Shown: positions 9,963 through 18,454 of the stretch, piece by piece | Layout: each line of letters starts with the position of its first letter | How positions within the stretch are numbered: the first letter of the stretch is position 1 | Source: Planctomicrobium sp051466335 | GTDB lineage: Bacteria; Planctomycetota; Planctomycetia; Planctomycetales; Planctomycetaceae | Assembly: GCF_051466335.1 (NCBI RefSeq) | Contig: NZ_CP195793.1 | Span: forward strand, 4,588,001 to 4,652,000 | DNA length: 64,000 bases | Direction: 5' to 3' | Translations under genes and position numbers: made by a program | Notes under the pieces: generated by a model | What the model saw: the letters and a program-made list of their open reading frames with translations, nothing else | Database searches by the model: none | Told to the model about the DNA's origin: nothing

Positions 9963-11093
9963 ATGAAGGTTCGACCACAGGCACGTCTGCCCCAGGCGCC
10001 CGCACGCAGCGGATTCACACTGATTGAGCTCCTCGTTGTGATCGCGATTATCGCGGTCCTGATCTCCCTGTTATTGCCCGCCGTCCAGCAGGCACGCGAA
10101 GCTGCCCGTCGTAGCCAATGCAAAAACAACATGAAGCAAATCGGCCTGGCTGTCCACAACTTCGAAAGCACCTATAGCCATCTTCCACACTCGGGACAGT
10201 GCAACAGCACGGGGTCATCGAACACAACTTACATGACGGAATCAGTCCCGACGTTGCTGTTGCCCTACATTGATCAGGCCAACGTGTACAACATGATGGA
10301 TCACAGCCTGCGATACGCTGACATGGCCACGGCAGGATACACCACAACGAACCTGCACCCGGATTCCATTGGCCGCGTCTACAACGATGCGTCACACGCT
10401 GGAACTGTGGCGGCCGCCAAAACGCACATCGCGTCCTTCGTCTGCCCATCAACCCCGGCAGATCCAGGCGCTCGCTCAACAGATGGATTCGGCGTCTGGG
10501 ACTACATGTTCATCACCACCAGCGACATCGAATCAGATCCCTCACAAGCCAACTACCGGGCACGGGCCGTCTCCGCACGCCGAACAATGGCAGGAGTGAC
10601 GGTACAAGGATTCCTGAGCTGCGAGAAGAATCGCAAAATGGGAGCGATCACAGACGGAACATCAAATACGATTCTCTGTATTGAAGACGCTGGCCGGTCG
10701 CATCCCAACGCGGGAATCTTCGCTTCACTTTCCAATCGCCCATCGCCTGTCACCGAAGGTCCCGCCTGGGAAGGTGGAGCCTCCGGCGGGCGCCGCATGT
10801 ACGCGTGGGCTGATCCCGATGCAGGAACAAACGGGGTTTCCGGACCGAGCAATTCGACAGCCTCACAACAGGCGAAGATCAACGCTTATGCCAACCCGAT
10901 GGGTGGCCCACCGGAATGCCGCTGGACAGTGAACAACTGCGGACCAAATGACGAGCCATTCAGCTTCCACGTCGGTGGTTGCCACGCGGTAATGGGAGAC
11001 GGTTCAGTCCGATTCCTCGGAGACAGCTTGGATTCCCTCGTCCTGAAGTGGATCGCAGGAGCACAGGACGGGCAGGTTGTGGGCGAGTTCTAA
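9963..11093 (+). CDS. DUF1559 protein with prepilin-type N-terminus
   Basis: The N-terminus carries a type IV prepilin-like cleavage and transmembrane signal (RSGFTLIELLVVIAIIAVLI, residues 16-35), followed by the planctomycete block LLPAVQQAREAARRSQC and a DUF1559 body. It ends in the diagnostic H-x9-DG signature (HVGGCHAVMGDGSVRF). These pseudopilin-like surface or periplasmic proteins are hugely expanded in Planctomycetes and their role is largely unknown. The 376-residue length is typical. A terminator-like hairpin lies between it and the small lipoprotein gene that follows. Confidence 0.93.
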   Translation: MKVRPQARLPQAPARSGFTLIELLVVIAIIAVLISLLLPAVQQAREAARRSQCKNNMKQIGLAVHNFESTYSHLPHSGQCNSTGSSNTTYMTESVPTLLLPYIDQANVYNMMDHSLRYADMATAGYTTTNLHPDSIGRVYNDASHAGTVAAAKTHIASFVCPSTPADPGARSTDGFGVWDYMFITTSDIESDPSQANYRARAVSARRTMAGVTVQGFLSCEKNRKMGAITDGTSNTILCIEDAGRSHPNAGIFASLSNRPSPVTEGPAWEGGASGGRRMYAWADPDAGTNGVSGPSNSTASQQAKINAYANPMGGPPECRWTVNNCGPNDEPFSFHVGGCHAVMGDGSVRFLGDSLDSLVLKWIAGAQDGQVVGEF

Positions 11094-11141
11094 ACCGCAA
11101 CAAACTGTCACTTGTCGACACCAATCAGATTTTGTTTCTTC

Positions 11142-11175
11142 CATGACTCGCTGGGCTTGGTCCATGCGAGTCATG
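11142..11175 (+). terminator. Terminator or attenuator after the DUF1559 gene
   Basis: A perfect 10-bp stem (CATGACTCGC 11142-11151 with 11166-11175) has a 14-nt loop and is followed immediately by TTTTG. The next gene starts only 21 nt later, so the hairpin could lower expression of the lipoprotein relative to the upstream gene. Confidence 0.7.
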
Positions 11176-11196
11176 TTTTGACATCGGAACCAACAA

Positions 11197-11571
11197 ATGC
11201 AATCACGTCGAAACTTACTACTCTCGCTGCTGATCGTTGCCACAATGGGAGTCGGCTGCGGCGGTGCGAGGATCACTCCAACTGCTGATCGTGTGAAACT
11301 CACCGGGAGTGCGACTGCGAACGGCAAACCACTGAACGATGTGATGATCCGTTTCCAGCCGACCGGAGCTGGTCTCCCGGCAGTCACAACGATCAAGAGT
11401 GGCAAATTTGAAATCGAAATCGTTCCCGGTGATTACACCTATTTCATCCAGCCGGTGGAGAAAAAAGAGAAGCTCTTGGCGACGGTCCCAACGAAGTACC
11501 ACACAGCGACTCTCGATCGCAAAGTGACCATTTCAAATGGCGGAACGCAGGACTTCAAACTCGACGACTAG
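11197..11571 (+). CDS. Small lipoprotein, carboxypeptidase-regulatory-like fold
   Basis: This 124-residue protein has a lipoprotein signal peptide (LLLSLLIVATMGVGCGG; lipidation Cys at about residue 23). The beta-rich domain contains GSATANGKPLNDVMIRFQP and ends with SNGGTQDFKLDD. This pattern of small transthyretin-like/carboxypeptidase-regulatory-like lipoproteins directly after a DUF1559 gene is recurrent in planctomycetes, so the two probably work together at the envelope. The exact role is unknown. Confidence 0.75.
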   Translation: MQSRRNLLLSLLIVATMGVGCGGARITPTADRVKLTGSATANGKPLNDVMIRFQPTGAGLPAVTTIKSGKFEIEIVPGDYTYFIQPVEKKEKLLATVPTKYHTATLDRKVTISNGGTQDFKLDD

Positions 11572-11695
11572 CCCCTGTTTGCAGGGAAGTGTGGCGGTGA
11601 ACGCTGGCGAACGCTCATTCGAACGCAGTGTTCATCACCGGCAGAACTCCACATTTGTCACGAACGCTACGGGAAGCCGTCGCCACAATAAGCCA

Positions 11696-11726
11696 AAAGC
11701 CCCTCGATGATGTATCGAAGGGCTTT
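11696..11726. terminator. Terminator hairpin downstream of the amber-interrupted gene
   Basis: A 13-bp stem with one mismatch (AAAGCCCCTCGAT / ATCGAAGGGCTTT) is T-rich on the minus side (TTTTGG). It lies about 90 nt past the extended end of the interrupted gene. Its sequence and right flank resemble the hairpin at 12719-12753. Confidence 0.75.
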
Positions 11727-11817
11727 GTTAGTTTCAGCGGTGAGGACCGGACAAACCACCGAACGTAGTCATCAAGTGACGCAGCAGTCATGGGGAGTGA
11801 CCCCGACCAGAGGGGAT

Positions 11818-12279
11818 TCAGCAGCGGAAATCTATCTCCAGAGAGTACCAACGGAGCGAGTCATCGCTGTCACGAACCACCATGACCAAGGGTCCAGGTT
11901 TCTTGAACTGCGTCTTGCCCTCGGTCTTACCGATCCGCTAGTAGACCCCGCCTTGTTTGGTGAATTCGTCGATGTCGGCGTTGGCCTGAAAAATCTGTGC
12001 GGAGTGAGTACGGACAACGAAGTGATTGCCTCGACGATCCGGAGCCGCAGAGGTAATCACCAGCTCAAGTCCCGCAAGCGAGTCATCCAATTTGGTAGTG
12101 ATCTCCTCGCCAAACATGTAACTCCCCGGATTGACGAGGAATCCTTGGACACGATCTTCGAGAGCCCTTGATGGTGCGGAGACTGGAGTCTCCTCTGCCA
12201 GTGCGACCTTCGCCACGGCCCCTGCCACTCCCAAGCTCATCGCCAGCTTGACTGCCTCTCGTCGATTGACTTCACCCAT
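11818..12279 (-). pseudogene. Exported hypothetical protein interrupted by an in-frame TAG
   Basis: From the ATG at 12279 the frame reads MGEVNRREAVKLAMSLGVAG, a possible twin-arginine signal (NRREAVK then a hydrophobic run). It continues to QGGVY and a TAG at 11938-11940. The same frame then stays open for 39 more codons (RIGKTEGKTQFKKPGPLVMV... YSLEIDFRC) to a TGA at 11818-11820. That part has sensible composition, so the TAG probably replaced a Trp codon (TGG) in a protein of about 153 residues. The function is not recognised. It could be a truncated functional gene, a recent pseudogene or a sequencing error. Confidence 0.6.
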
Positions 12280-12333
12280 TGCAGGCTTCTCTCCGATTGA
12301 GCTGCGGACGGGGGATTCCCAGTTGCGTGTCAC

Positions 12334-13079
12334 CTAGGGCAGTTGCAACTCTCGGAAACTCGCTCAATTCAGTATCCAAGTTCGGGAGCCCGTATCAAGC
12401 ACTATCTTTTTGAGTTGGTAAGCGCACCTCGAAAACATGCAGCGTTCCAAACTCGCCGGATCAATCTGGCATGGCATCCGGTAACTGCAAACGTCGCCGA
12501 ATCTGCACGAAGTCAACCAGTAGCCTGATGGTAGAGAGCACCATCGCAACGCATCAATTCCGATGCGACTACTTCGCCAAGCGTAATTTTATGAAGACGG
12601 AATCTGGCCAGCGGTTCGAGCAATCAGAAGTCCACATAGGTCAATGTGATGGAAACCCGAGACTTTTGGGTTGATCCAGAACCCCGCTGATTGAGCCATC
12701 AACTGAGCGAACCAACGAAAAAAGCCCTTCGACAATTCATCGAAGGGCTTTTTAATTGAAGCGGAGAGGACAGGACGCCGTTTGAACTTTTTATCGCGGG
12801 CGTCCGGGGCTGGGAAGCGGGGTTGCGCCGCCAAATCGAGGATGGTAAACCAAAGCTGGAATGAAGGTTGCGAAAGGTGACACTGGTGTATTTGTCCGTC
12901 ACTCTGGGGGCCTACTTCTCAAGGTACTGACAGTGTAGGCCGTTGTTTTACCGTCATTTTCCGAACAGGCACACGGCTTGGAAGCCGACCGCCGGGCGGT
13001 CTATTCGGAACCCACGTCGTCATCGGATCTTGCCTTCTGTCAGAAACTCGCGTACACTTTTCTGACTGGAGCAAGAGCC
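12334..13079. other. Intergenic stretch at the probable island boundary
   Basis: I see no convincing gene. It contains the strong terminator at 12719-12753 and then GC-rich sequence leading into the AbiE pair. The change from chromosomal to accessory content happens here. The short frames have no recognisable motifs and no good Shine-Dalgarno. Confidence 0.5.
12719..12753. terminator. Strong bidirectional terminator near the island edge
   Basis: A perfect 14-bp stem (12719-12732 with 12740-12753) has a 7-nt loop and T-runs on both strands. The right flank AGCGGAGAGGACAGGA resembles that of the 11.7-kb hairpin (AGCGGTGAGGACCGGA). Both look loosely like the reverse complement of a tRNA-Ser acceptor end. 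Confidence 0.85.
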
Positions 13080-13709
13080 ATGACCACAACCGTACAAGAC
13101 GACATTCTGAGCCGGATTCGCAGCCAAGGCCGGGGAAAGGTCTTCATTCCGAAGGACTTCCTTGACCTGGGCAGCCGCGATGCCGCCGACCAGTCGCTCT
13201 CACGGCTGGTCAGGAATGGCGACATCCTGCGGTTGGGGCGCGGCCTCTACCATTATCCGTGTATGAATGACCGGCTGGGAATCCCCCTCGGCCCCGATTT
13301 GGACGACATTGCCGACGCCCTGGCCCGGCAGACCGGCAGCCAGGTGGTTCCTTCGGGTGCGGTGGCCGCCAACCGGCTGGGACTGTCCACGCAGGTGCCT
13401 GCCAAGCCTGTTTACCTGAGCGATGGGCGGACCCGTCTGGTGAAGATCGGCAACACGACGATCCAGATTCGTCACGCGGCTCCGAAGGAACTGCCGGTGG
13501 GGAGCCGGACCAGTGCGATGGTCTTTCAAGCCCTGCGGCATCTTGGGCAGGCCGCCGTGGACGACAAGGTGATCGGCCAGATTCGGCGTGCCCTGTCACC
13601 AGACCAGCGGCGGGGGCTGCTCCAGGACGCCCGCTACACGACCGACTGGATCGCTGCTGCTGTCCGGCAGATTGCCCAGGCAGAACTGGAGGTGGCCGGT
13701 CATGGATGA
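13080..13709 (+). CDS. Type IV antitoxin, AbiEi/DUF6088-like
   Basis: The 209-residue protein has an N-terminal winged helix (DILSRIRSQGRGKVFIPKDF, then SLSRLVRNGDILRLGRGLYHYP) and a C-terminal domain of the DUF6088/AbiEi kind. AbiEi-type antitoxins repress their own promoter and counteract the partner nucleotidyltransferase without direct binding. The ATG at 13080 has GGAG 10 nt upstream. It overlaps the next gene by 8 nt (ATG 13702, TGA ends 13709), the tight coupling expected of the pair. First clear accessory gene of the island. Confidence 0.85.
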   Translation: MTTTVQDDILSRIRSQGRGKVFIPKDFLDLGSRDAADQSLSRLVRNGDILRLGRGLYHYPCMNDRLGIPLGPDLDDIADALARQTGSQVVPSGAVAANRLGLSTQVPAKPVYLSDGRTRLVKIGNTTIQIRHAAPKELPVGSRTSAMVFQALRHLGQAAVDDKVIGQIRRALSPDQRRGLLQDARYTTDWIAAAVRQIAQAELEVAGHG

Positions 13710-14745
13710 CATTGCACGGCTCCCCATTGCTGACCGGACGGACCTGTTCGCGGAAACCGCAAGACAACGCGGCCTGACACCAGCGATCATCGAAAAGGAT
13801 TTCTGGGTCTGCTGGACGCTCAAGCGGTTGTTCACGTTGCACAATCCACCAGCCGGACTGCTGTTCAAGGGCGGCACGTCGTTGTCCAAAGTGTTCGGGA
13901 TTATCGAACGCTTTTCGGAAGACGTGGACCTGTCCTTCGACCGGGCCGGGCTGGGATTCGGCGGCGAGAGCGATCCGCTCAACGCCACATCCGGCAAGAA
14001 ACGGAAGCACGGACTCGAAGCGTTGACTGAAACGTGCCAACGAGTCATCCGGGAACGGTTGCTGCCCCAACTCATCGAGTCCTTCGGTAACGCCTTGGGC
14101 GAACCGCCCTCGACGAGTTGGGACCTGGAATTGGCCGAGGACGACCCGGACGGGCAGACCTTGTTGTTCCACTATCCGGCAGAAAGCCGGGATCACCCCG
14201 CCGACGAACCGGCCTATATCCGGTCAGCCGTGCGGATGGAATTTGGAGCACGTTCGGACCATTGGCCAGCCATTGAGGCCACCGTCACGTCCTACGCGGC
14301 GGAGGACTTTCCCAATATCTTCAAGGAGGCTGGATGCCAAGTCCATGTCTTGGCTGCCGAGCGGACCTTCTGGGAGAAAGCCACGGTGCTGCATATGTGG
14401 CACCATGCACCGGCGGACAAGAAGTTCCGGGATCGGCAATCGAGGCACTATTACGACGTCGTGCGACTGTACGAGCATGACCTGGGGAGGGCCGCAATCA
14501 AGGATACCGAACTGCTGCTGAAAGTCGCTCGGCACAAGGAAGTCTTCTTTCCCGCAGCCTGGGCACGGTACACGGAGGCCAAACCGGGCACGCTCCGGAT
14601 CGTCCCTCCCGATGCTCGCCTGCCGGAACTGGAGCAGGATTACCGCAAGATGCAGGAAATGATCTTCGGTGAACCGCCTGCATTCGAGCGATTGCTCGAC
14701 ATGCTGCGTCGAATCGAAGCGGAAATCAATGCGTCTGGCGGATAA
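13702..14745 (+). CDS. Type IV toxin, AbiEii/AbiGii nucleotidyltransferase
   Basis: This 347-residue protein has the AbiEii signature: IIEKDFWVCWTLKRLF near the N-terminus, then the polymerase-beta-like motif FKGGTSLSKVFGIIERFSEDVDLSFD with the GG(T)S loop and D-x-D metal ligands, and later RMEFGARSD and ERTFWEKATVLH. Relatives transfer nucleotides to tRNA or other targets and arrest growth; AbiE systems also abort phage infection. Start chosen for the overlap with the antitoxin and the family N-terminus; the open frame extends upstream to 13588 inside the antitoxin gene. Confidence 0.88.
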   Translation: MDDIARLPIADRTDLFAETARQRGLTPAIIEKDFWVCWTLKRLFTLHNPPAGLLFKGGTSLSKVFGIIERFSEDVDLSFDRAGLGFGGESDPLNATSGKKRKHGLEALTETCQRVIRERLLPQLIESFGNALGEPPSTSWDLELAEDDPDGQTLLFHYPAESRDHPADEPAYIRSAVRMEFGARSDHWPAIEATVTSYAAEDFPNIFKEAGCQVHVLAAERTFWEKATVLHMWHHAPADKKFRDRQSRHYYDVVRLYEHDLGRAAIKDTELLLKVARHKEVFFPAAWARYTEAKPGTLRIVPPDARLPELEQDYRKMQEMIFGEPPAFERLLDMLRRIEAEINASGG

Positions 14746-14778
14746 AATGCGGGACGTCTATGTCGGCTTGGATGGGGA

Positions 14779-15525
14779 ATGGCAATGCAGCAACAACCAT
14801 ATACGGATCAGGAACTGGCTCTCATCGAAGCCATCCATGCTGCGCCACGTGACGATCAGCCGAGGTTGGCATACGCGGATTGGTTAGAACAACACGGTGC
14901 AGGAGACTATTCCGAGTTCATCCGTTTGCAATGCCAGCAACCGTATGTCGGCATCAGCAGGCGCGGCCAGGATCAAGGCGAAAGGAGTCTCCGTTGGGAC
15001 TTTCCCTGGGAAGACAAAACGGCTGCGGAACGCTTGCAGAGGCTTCTGGACCTCCTGCCGGGGATCTGCCGCGCGAAGCGGTTCGCCGATATGGAGCATC
15101 TTATCTGTTGCACGGAGTATTATCGGGGACTGCCTTTGTTTGAAATCGAGGAAGGCGATTGGGGACTGCCAATGCGTGTTGTAGACGGCGATAGCTTCAA
15201 TTTGTCCCCACTGGCGCGAATAGATCTCTCTCTATATACCTATCGATCACATCTTGCTGAATGGCTGAAACATCCTTTGATGTTCCGAGTCGATGTCCTG
15301 CGCATCTGGCTGCATCCCGCTTATGAAGACAAACCAGATGACGAAGAGGACAAGGACTGGGATGTCGAATTCGTGGAATCGGACATCCGTCTCCTGGCTG
15401 ATTGGCCGCTTTTGGACCGATTGGAGACACTCAACCTCTGCCGTCCAATTTCTCCCTTTGCGGAAGAACTGGTCAAAGAACTTCTAGAGCCGCGCGTCGA
15501 TGTGGATACCAGCTACGGCCAATGA
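14779..15525 (+). CDS. TIGR02996-domain protein (planctomycete-type)
   Basis: Residues 8-50 (DQELALIEAIHAAPRDDQP, then LAYADWLEQHGAGDYSEFIRLQ) form the TIGR02996 domain, a repeat-associated N-terminal motif nearly confined to Planctomycetes and a few Myxococcales. The remaining 190 residues contain weak leucine-rich spacing (WPLLDRLETLNL), which commonly follows this domain. Function is unknown. It lies 33 nt after the AbiEii stop on the same strand and may be cotranscribed. Confidence 0.8.
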   Translation: MAMQQQPYTDQELALIEAIHAAPRDDQPRLAYADWLEQHGAGDYSEFIRLQCQQPYVGISRRGQDQGERSLRWDFPWEDKTAAERLQRLLDLLPGICRAKRFADMEHLICCTEYYRGLPLFEIEEGDWGLPMRVVDGDSFNLSPLARIDLSLYTYRSHLAEWLKHPLMFRVDVLRIWLHPAYEDKPDDEEDKDWDVEFVESDIRLLADWPLLDRLETLNLCRPISPFAEELVKELLEPRVDVDTSYGQ

Positions 15526-15862
15526 TCTTTGACTGACTCGGGCTTTAACCAATTCCCTCTTGGCTTTGCGGTTCACCGTCGCCGTCGGAGTGTTTCGTCG
15601 CGGGGGTTCGCAAGAACTGGCCCCCGTGACGGAATGCAACAGAGGAGGCGTGGCCCACGGTTCACCAGAGCCTAAGGTGGATTCCGAGCAGGGAACACTC
15701 CTTTTGTGCAGCAATCTCCTTCGGACTATGCCCCTCTTCGGGCCAGCAGGTTCATTCGTAGCTCCCGGTGATCCATGTTTCCTTGAACATGATCAAATTG
15801 CCAAAGCATGTTGGCATAGTGACGGTTCCTTTCGCACCCTGCGAGAAATGTGGTTCGTTTTA
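15526..15862. other. Intergenic gap between the AbiE/TIGR02996 cluster and the metal island
   Basis: Convergent ends meet here. A 107-codon plus-strand open frame (15560-15883) overlaps the ATPase 3' end and has no recognisable features or ribosome-binding site, so I do not call it. No clear terminator was found. Confidence 0.4.
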
Positions 15863-18010
15863 TCAGTCCTTGAGCAACCGTAACCCATTGAAGATCACGA
15901 GCAACGAGGCTCCCGTATCCGCAGCGATGGCTCCCCAAAGTGTCGAGTACCCGACAAACGTCAGTACGACGAACGCCGCTTTCACCAAAAGAGAGAACCA
16001 GATGTTTTGCTGAATGATTCGCAGAGTTCGTCGCGACAGCCCCACAACCCACGGGAGCTTCGTGAGATCATTCGACATGAGTGCGATGTCCGCCGTCTCG
16101 ATGGCCGCATCGCTTCCGGCCACGCCCATGGCCACACCCAGGCTGGCGGTGGCCAAGGCCGGTGCATCATTGACTCCGTCACCCACCATCGCCACATGCT
16201 TGTATTCTTGAACGAGCCTCTCAACGGCGTGAACTTTCTCGGCAGGGAGAAGCTCGGCCCGAATCTCATCGACTCCAGCCTCGCGGCCAATCGCTTCAGC
16301 CGTCGTCGCCATGTCACCGGTCAACATGACAATATGCTGAATGCCTGCGGCTCTGAGTCCGTCCAGAGCGGACTTGGCGGTCGGTCTTACCGTGTCGGAG
16401 AGTGCCAGCAAGCCGCAAACGTGTTGTTGATTCCCGACCACGACCACAGTCTGTCCCTGGTCAGCGAGACTGGTAATGCAGTGCTGAATTTCAGGCGTCT
16501 GTTGCCCTCGCTCTTGCAAGAGGCGGACGGAGCCGAGCCAGTAAATCTCGCCATTCCAGCGGCCGGATGCGCCTTTGCCGGGAATTTCCTGATAATCCTC
16601 AGCAGGCCGAACACTGACACCAGCAGAGCGGGCGTGTTCAAGAATCGCTACGGCCAAGGGGTGTTCGCTCCGAGCTTCCAGCGCAGCGACCCGCTCCAGA
16701 AGTTCTAATTCCGAGTGTCCATTGAGTGGGATGACAGCTCGAACACTGGGGCGTCCTTCCGTCAACGTTCCCGTCTTGTCGAGGGCGATGGCCCGGAGCC
16801 TGGCAGGAGCTTCGATGAACACGCCACCTTTGATGAGGACACCCTGCCGGGCCGCGACAGCCAAAGCGGCGACAATGCTCACCGGTGTCGAGATCACCAA
16901 CGCACAGGGGCACGCAATGACCAGCAGCACGAGACTGCGATAGAACCAATCCCCCCACGCCTGTCCCAGCAGGAGAGGCGGCACAAGGAAGATCAGCAGG
17001 GCAATCGCCATCACGGCTGGCGTGTAATAGCGAGCAAATGACTCGACCCACTGTTCGCTCGGCGACCGCCGCGTCTGGGCTTCCTCGACCATGCGGACGA
17101 TGTGGGCCACGGTTGTGTCATCCGCCGCCTTCGTTGTCTCGAATTCCAGCGCCCCGTTCCCGTTCACCGTCCCAGCGAAGACCACATCGCCAACCTGCTT
17201 TTCGACGGGCAGACTCTCGCCGGTAATGGGGGCCTGATTGACGTGACTGGAACCCGCAATCACCTTCCCATCAAGCGGTATTCGTTCTCCAGGTTTAACG
17301 ATGATCCGGGATCGAATCGGCACTTCCGCAATGGGGCGAATTTCCTCGATGCCATCCAGATTGATGAACCGAGCCGTCGGAGGGGAAAGGTCCATCAACG
17401 CGGAAATCGCTTTATGAGCACGGCGGATGCTCCAGGCTTCCAGAGCTTCAGCCAAGGCGAAGAGGAAGGCCACCGAGGCGGCTTCCAGATACTCGCCGAT
17501 GAGAATCGCCCCAATGACTGCGATGGACATGAGGAGATTCATGTCGGGTCGCAATCGCCTTGCCGCTCGGATCGCCTTGGGGCCGACAAGTCGCAAGCCG
17601 CAAAGGATGGCTGCTGCAAGAAAGGACTGTTCCACAGCTTCAACTGCGAAGCCTGACAGCAACTGCCAAGCCAGTGTGACCCGCAGCAGCAAGGCAACTG
17701 CAAGAAAGCTTCCGCTCAGGCTCGTCCAGACGAAACTCGGGGTCCAGGCGGATGAGCCTGTTGCGTTCGCTTGATCCTTATCTTCCGTCCACTGTTCCGC
17801 ACGCATTCCCGTTCCGGCAACCGCTTCCATGATGACGGATGGTGTGACGGTCTCACCGTTGGAATGAACCGTCAGGCGACGGTTCAAGATGTCGAAAGAG
17901 AGGAGATTCTCACCGCCCACCACCGGTCCCACTGCCTGCCGCAAAACGGCAACCTCTTCCATGCAGTCCATGCCTGCAATGCGGAATTGAAGGACGTGGG
18001 GTCTTGTCAT
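15863..18010 (-). CDS. zntA: P1B-2-type Zn/Cd/Pb-exporting ATPase
   Basis: Exports soft divalent cations from cytoplasm to periplasm using ATP. The 715-residue protein has a degenerate N-terminal metal-binding domain with GMDCMEE (a single Cys, the MDCxxE subtype), the membrane CPC motif (IACPCALVISTP, near residue 366), the phosphorylation motif DKTGTLTEG (near 410), GDGVNDAPALA, and in the last membrane segment DTGASLLVIFN, whose Asp is characteristic of the Zn/Cd/Pb subgroup. Last gene of a minus-strand unit after the Cys/His lipoprotein. Metal choice within the subgroup is inferred. Confidence 0.92.
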   Translation of the reverse strand: MTRPHVLQFRIAGMDCMEEVAVLRQAVGPVVGGENLLSFDILNRRLTVHSNGETVTPSVIMEAVAGTGMRAEQWTEDKDQANATGSSAWTPSFVWTSLSGSFLAVALLLRVTLAWQLLSGFAVEAVEQSFLAAAILCGLRLVGPKAIRAARRLRPDMNLLMSIAVIGAILIGEYLEAASVAFLFALAEALEAWSIRRAHKAISALMDLSPPTARFINLDGIEEIRPIAEVPIRSRIIVKPGERIPLDGKVIAGSSHVNQAPITGESLPVEKQVGDVVFAGTVNGNGALEFETTKAADDTTVAHIVRMVEEAQTRRSPSEQWVESFARYYTPAVMAIALLIFLVPPLLLGQAWGDWFYRSLVLLVIACPCALVISTPVSIVAALAVAARQGVLIKGGVFIEAPARLRAIALDKTGTLTEGRPSVRAVIPLNGHSELELLERVAALEARSEHPLAVAILEHARSAGVSVRPAEDYQEIPGKGASGRWNGEIYWLGSVRLLQERGQQTPEIQHCITSLADQGQTVVVVGNQQHVCGLLALSDTVRPTAKSALDGLRAAGIQHIVMLTGDMATTAEAIGREAGVDEIRAELLPAEKVHAVERLVQEYKHVAMVGDGVNDAPALATASLGVAMGVAGSDAAIETADIALMSNDLTKLPWVVGLSRRTLRIIQQNIWFSLLVKAAFVVLTFVGYSTLWGAIAADTGASLLVIFNGLRLLKD

Positions 18011-18076
18011 TGGGAATGCTCCTCTCGATCAGATGCGGGTGCGGGGAAACCCCCAGCACCCGCTCGATCCGGCTGA

Positions 18077-18454
18077 TTAGCCTTCCGGCGTTGGTGGCTG
18101 CTTCCCGTACTTGGCCTCGTACTGGGCGGCGAACTTGGCTTCGAGTTCGGGGTGGCACTTGAAGCACTGTGAATCGGGGCGATCATGCTCCTTGCACCAA
18201 TCCCCCTTCTTCTGAAATTCCGCCGCCAGCTTGCTGTCACATTGACCGCACACTCCTTCTGGAACGCCGTGCTCGTTGCACCACCACCCGGAGTGATCGC
18301 CTTTCTCAGTTGCGGCATGTTCATCATGATCGTGGTCATCATGAGCGTCAGTGTGTTTCTCGGCTTGGGCCGGAGGCGTCGCGGATTGGCCACAGCCGCT
18401 TACGAATGCCACGGCCAGCACCAGTGATGCCGCCATCCAGAATCTCGTTTTCAT
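18077..18454 (-). CDS. Lipoprotein with tandem C-x-EH...CxxC metal-binding modules
   Basis: This 125-residue lipoprotein (signal ending VSGC, lipid Cys21) has a His/Asp-rich linker (HTDAHDDHDHDEH, residues 34-46). Two tandem modules follow: C59-x-EH-x5-C69-x2-C72 and C87-x-EH-x6-C97-x2-C100-HPE. The same modules occur in the N-terminus of the RND adaptor encoded in the same unit, so a shared metal ligand role is likely. The start at 18454 overlaps the czcA stop as ATGA, indicating translational coupling; five extra upstream codons are possible but less likely. Probably a periplasmic metal buffer or chaperone; the specific metal is unknown. Confidence 0.75.
   Translation of the reverse strand: MKTRFWMAASLVLAVAFVSGCGQSATPPAQAEKHTDAHDDHDHDEHAATEKGDHSGWWCNEHGVPEGVCGQCDSKLAAEFQKKGDWCKEHDRPDSQCFKCHPELEAKFAAQYEAKYGKQPPTPEG

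Noticed and set aside
12515..12590. tRNA-like string (TAGCCTGATGGTAGAGAGC followed by a short hairpin)
   Set aside because: It resembles a D-arm only; no acceptor stem or GGTTCRA T-loop can be paired with it.
15560..15883. 107-codon plus-strand open frame
   Set aside because: It overlaps the P1B-ATPase 3' end, has no Shine-Dalgarno and has protein composition unlike a real gene.
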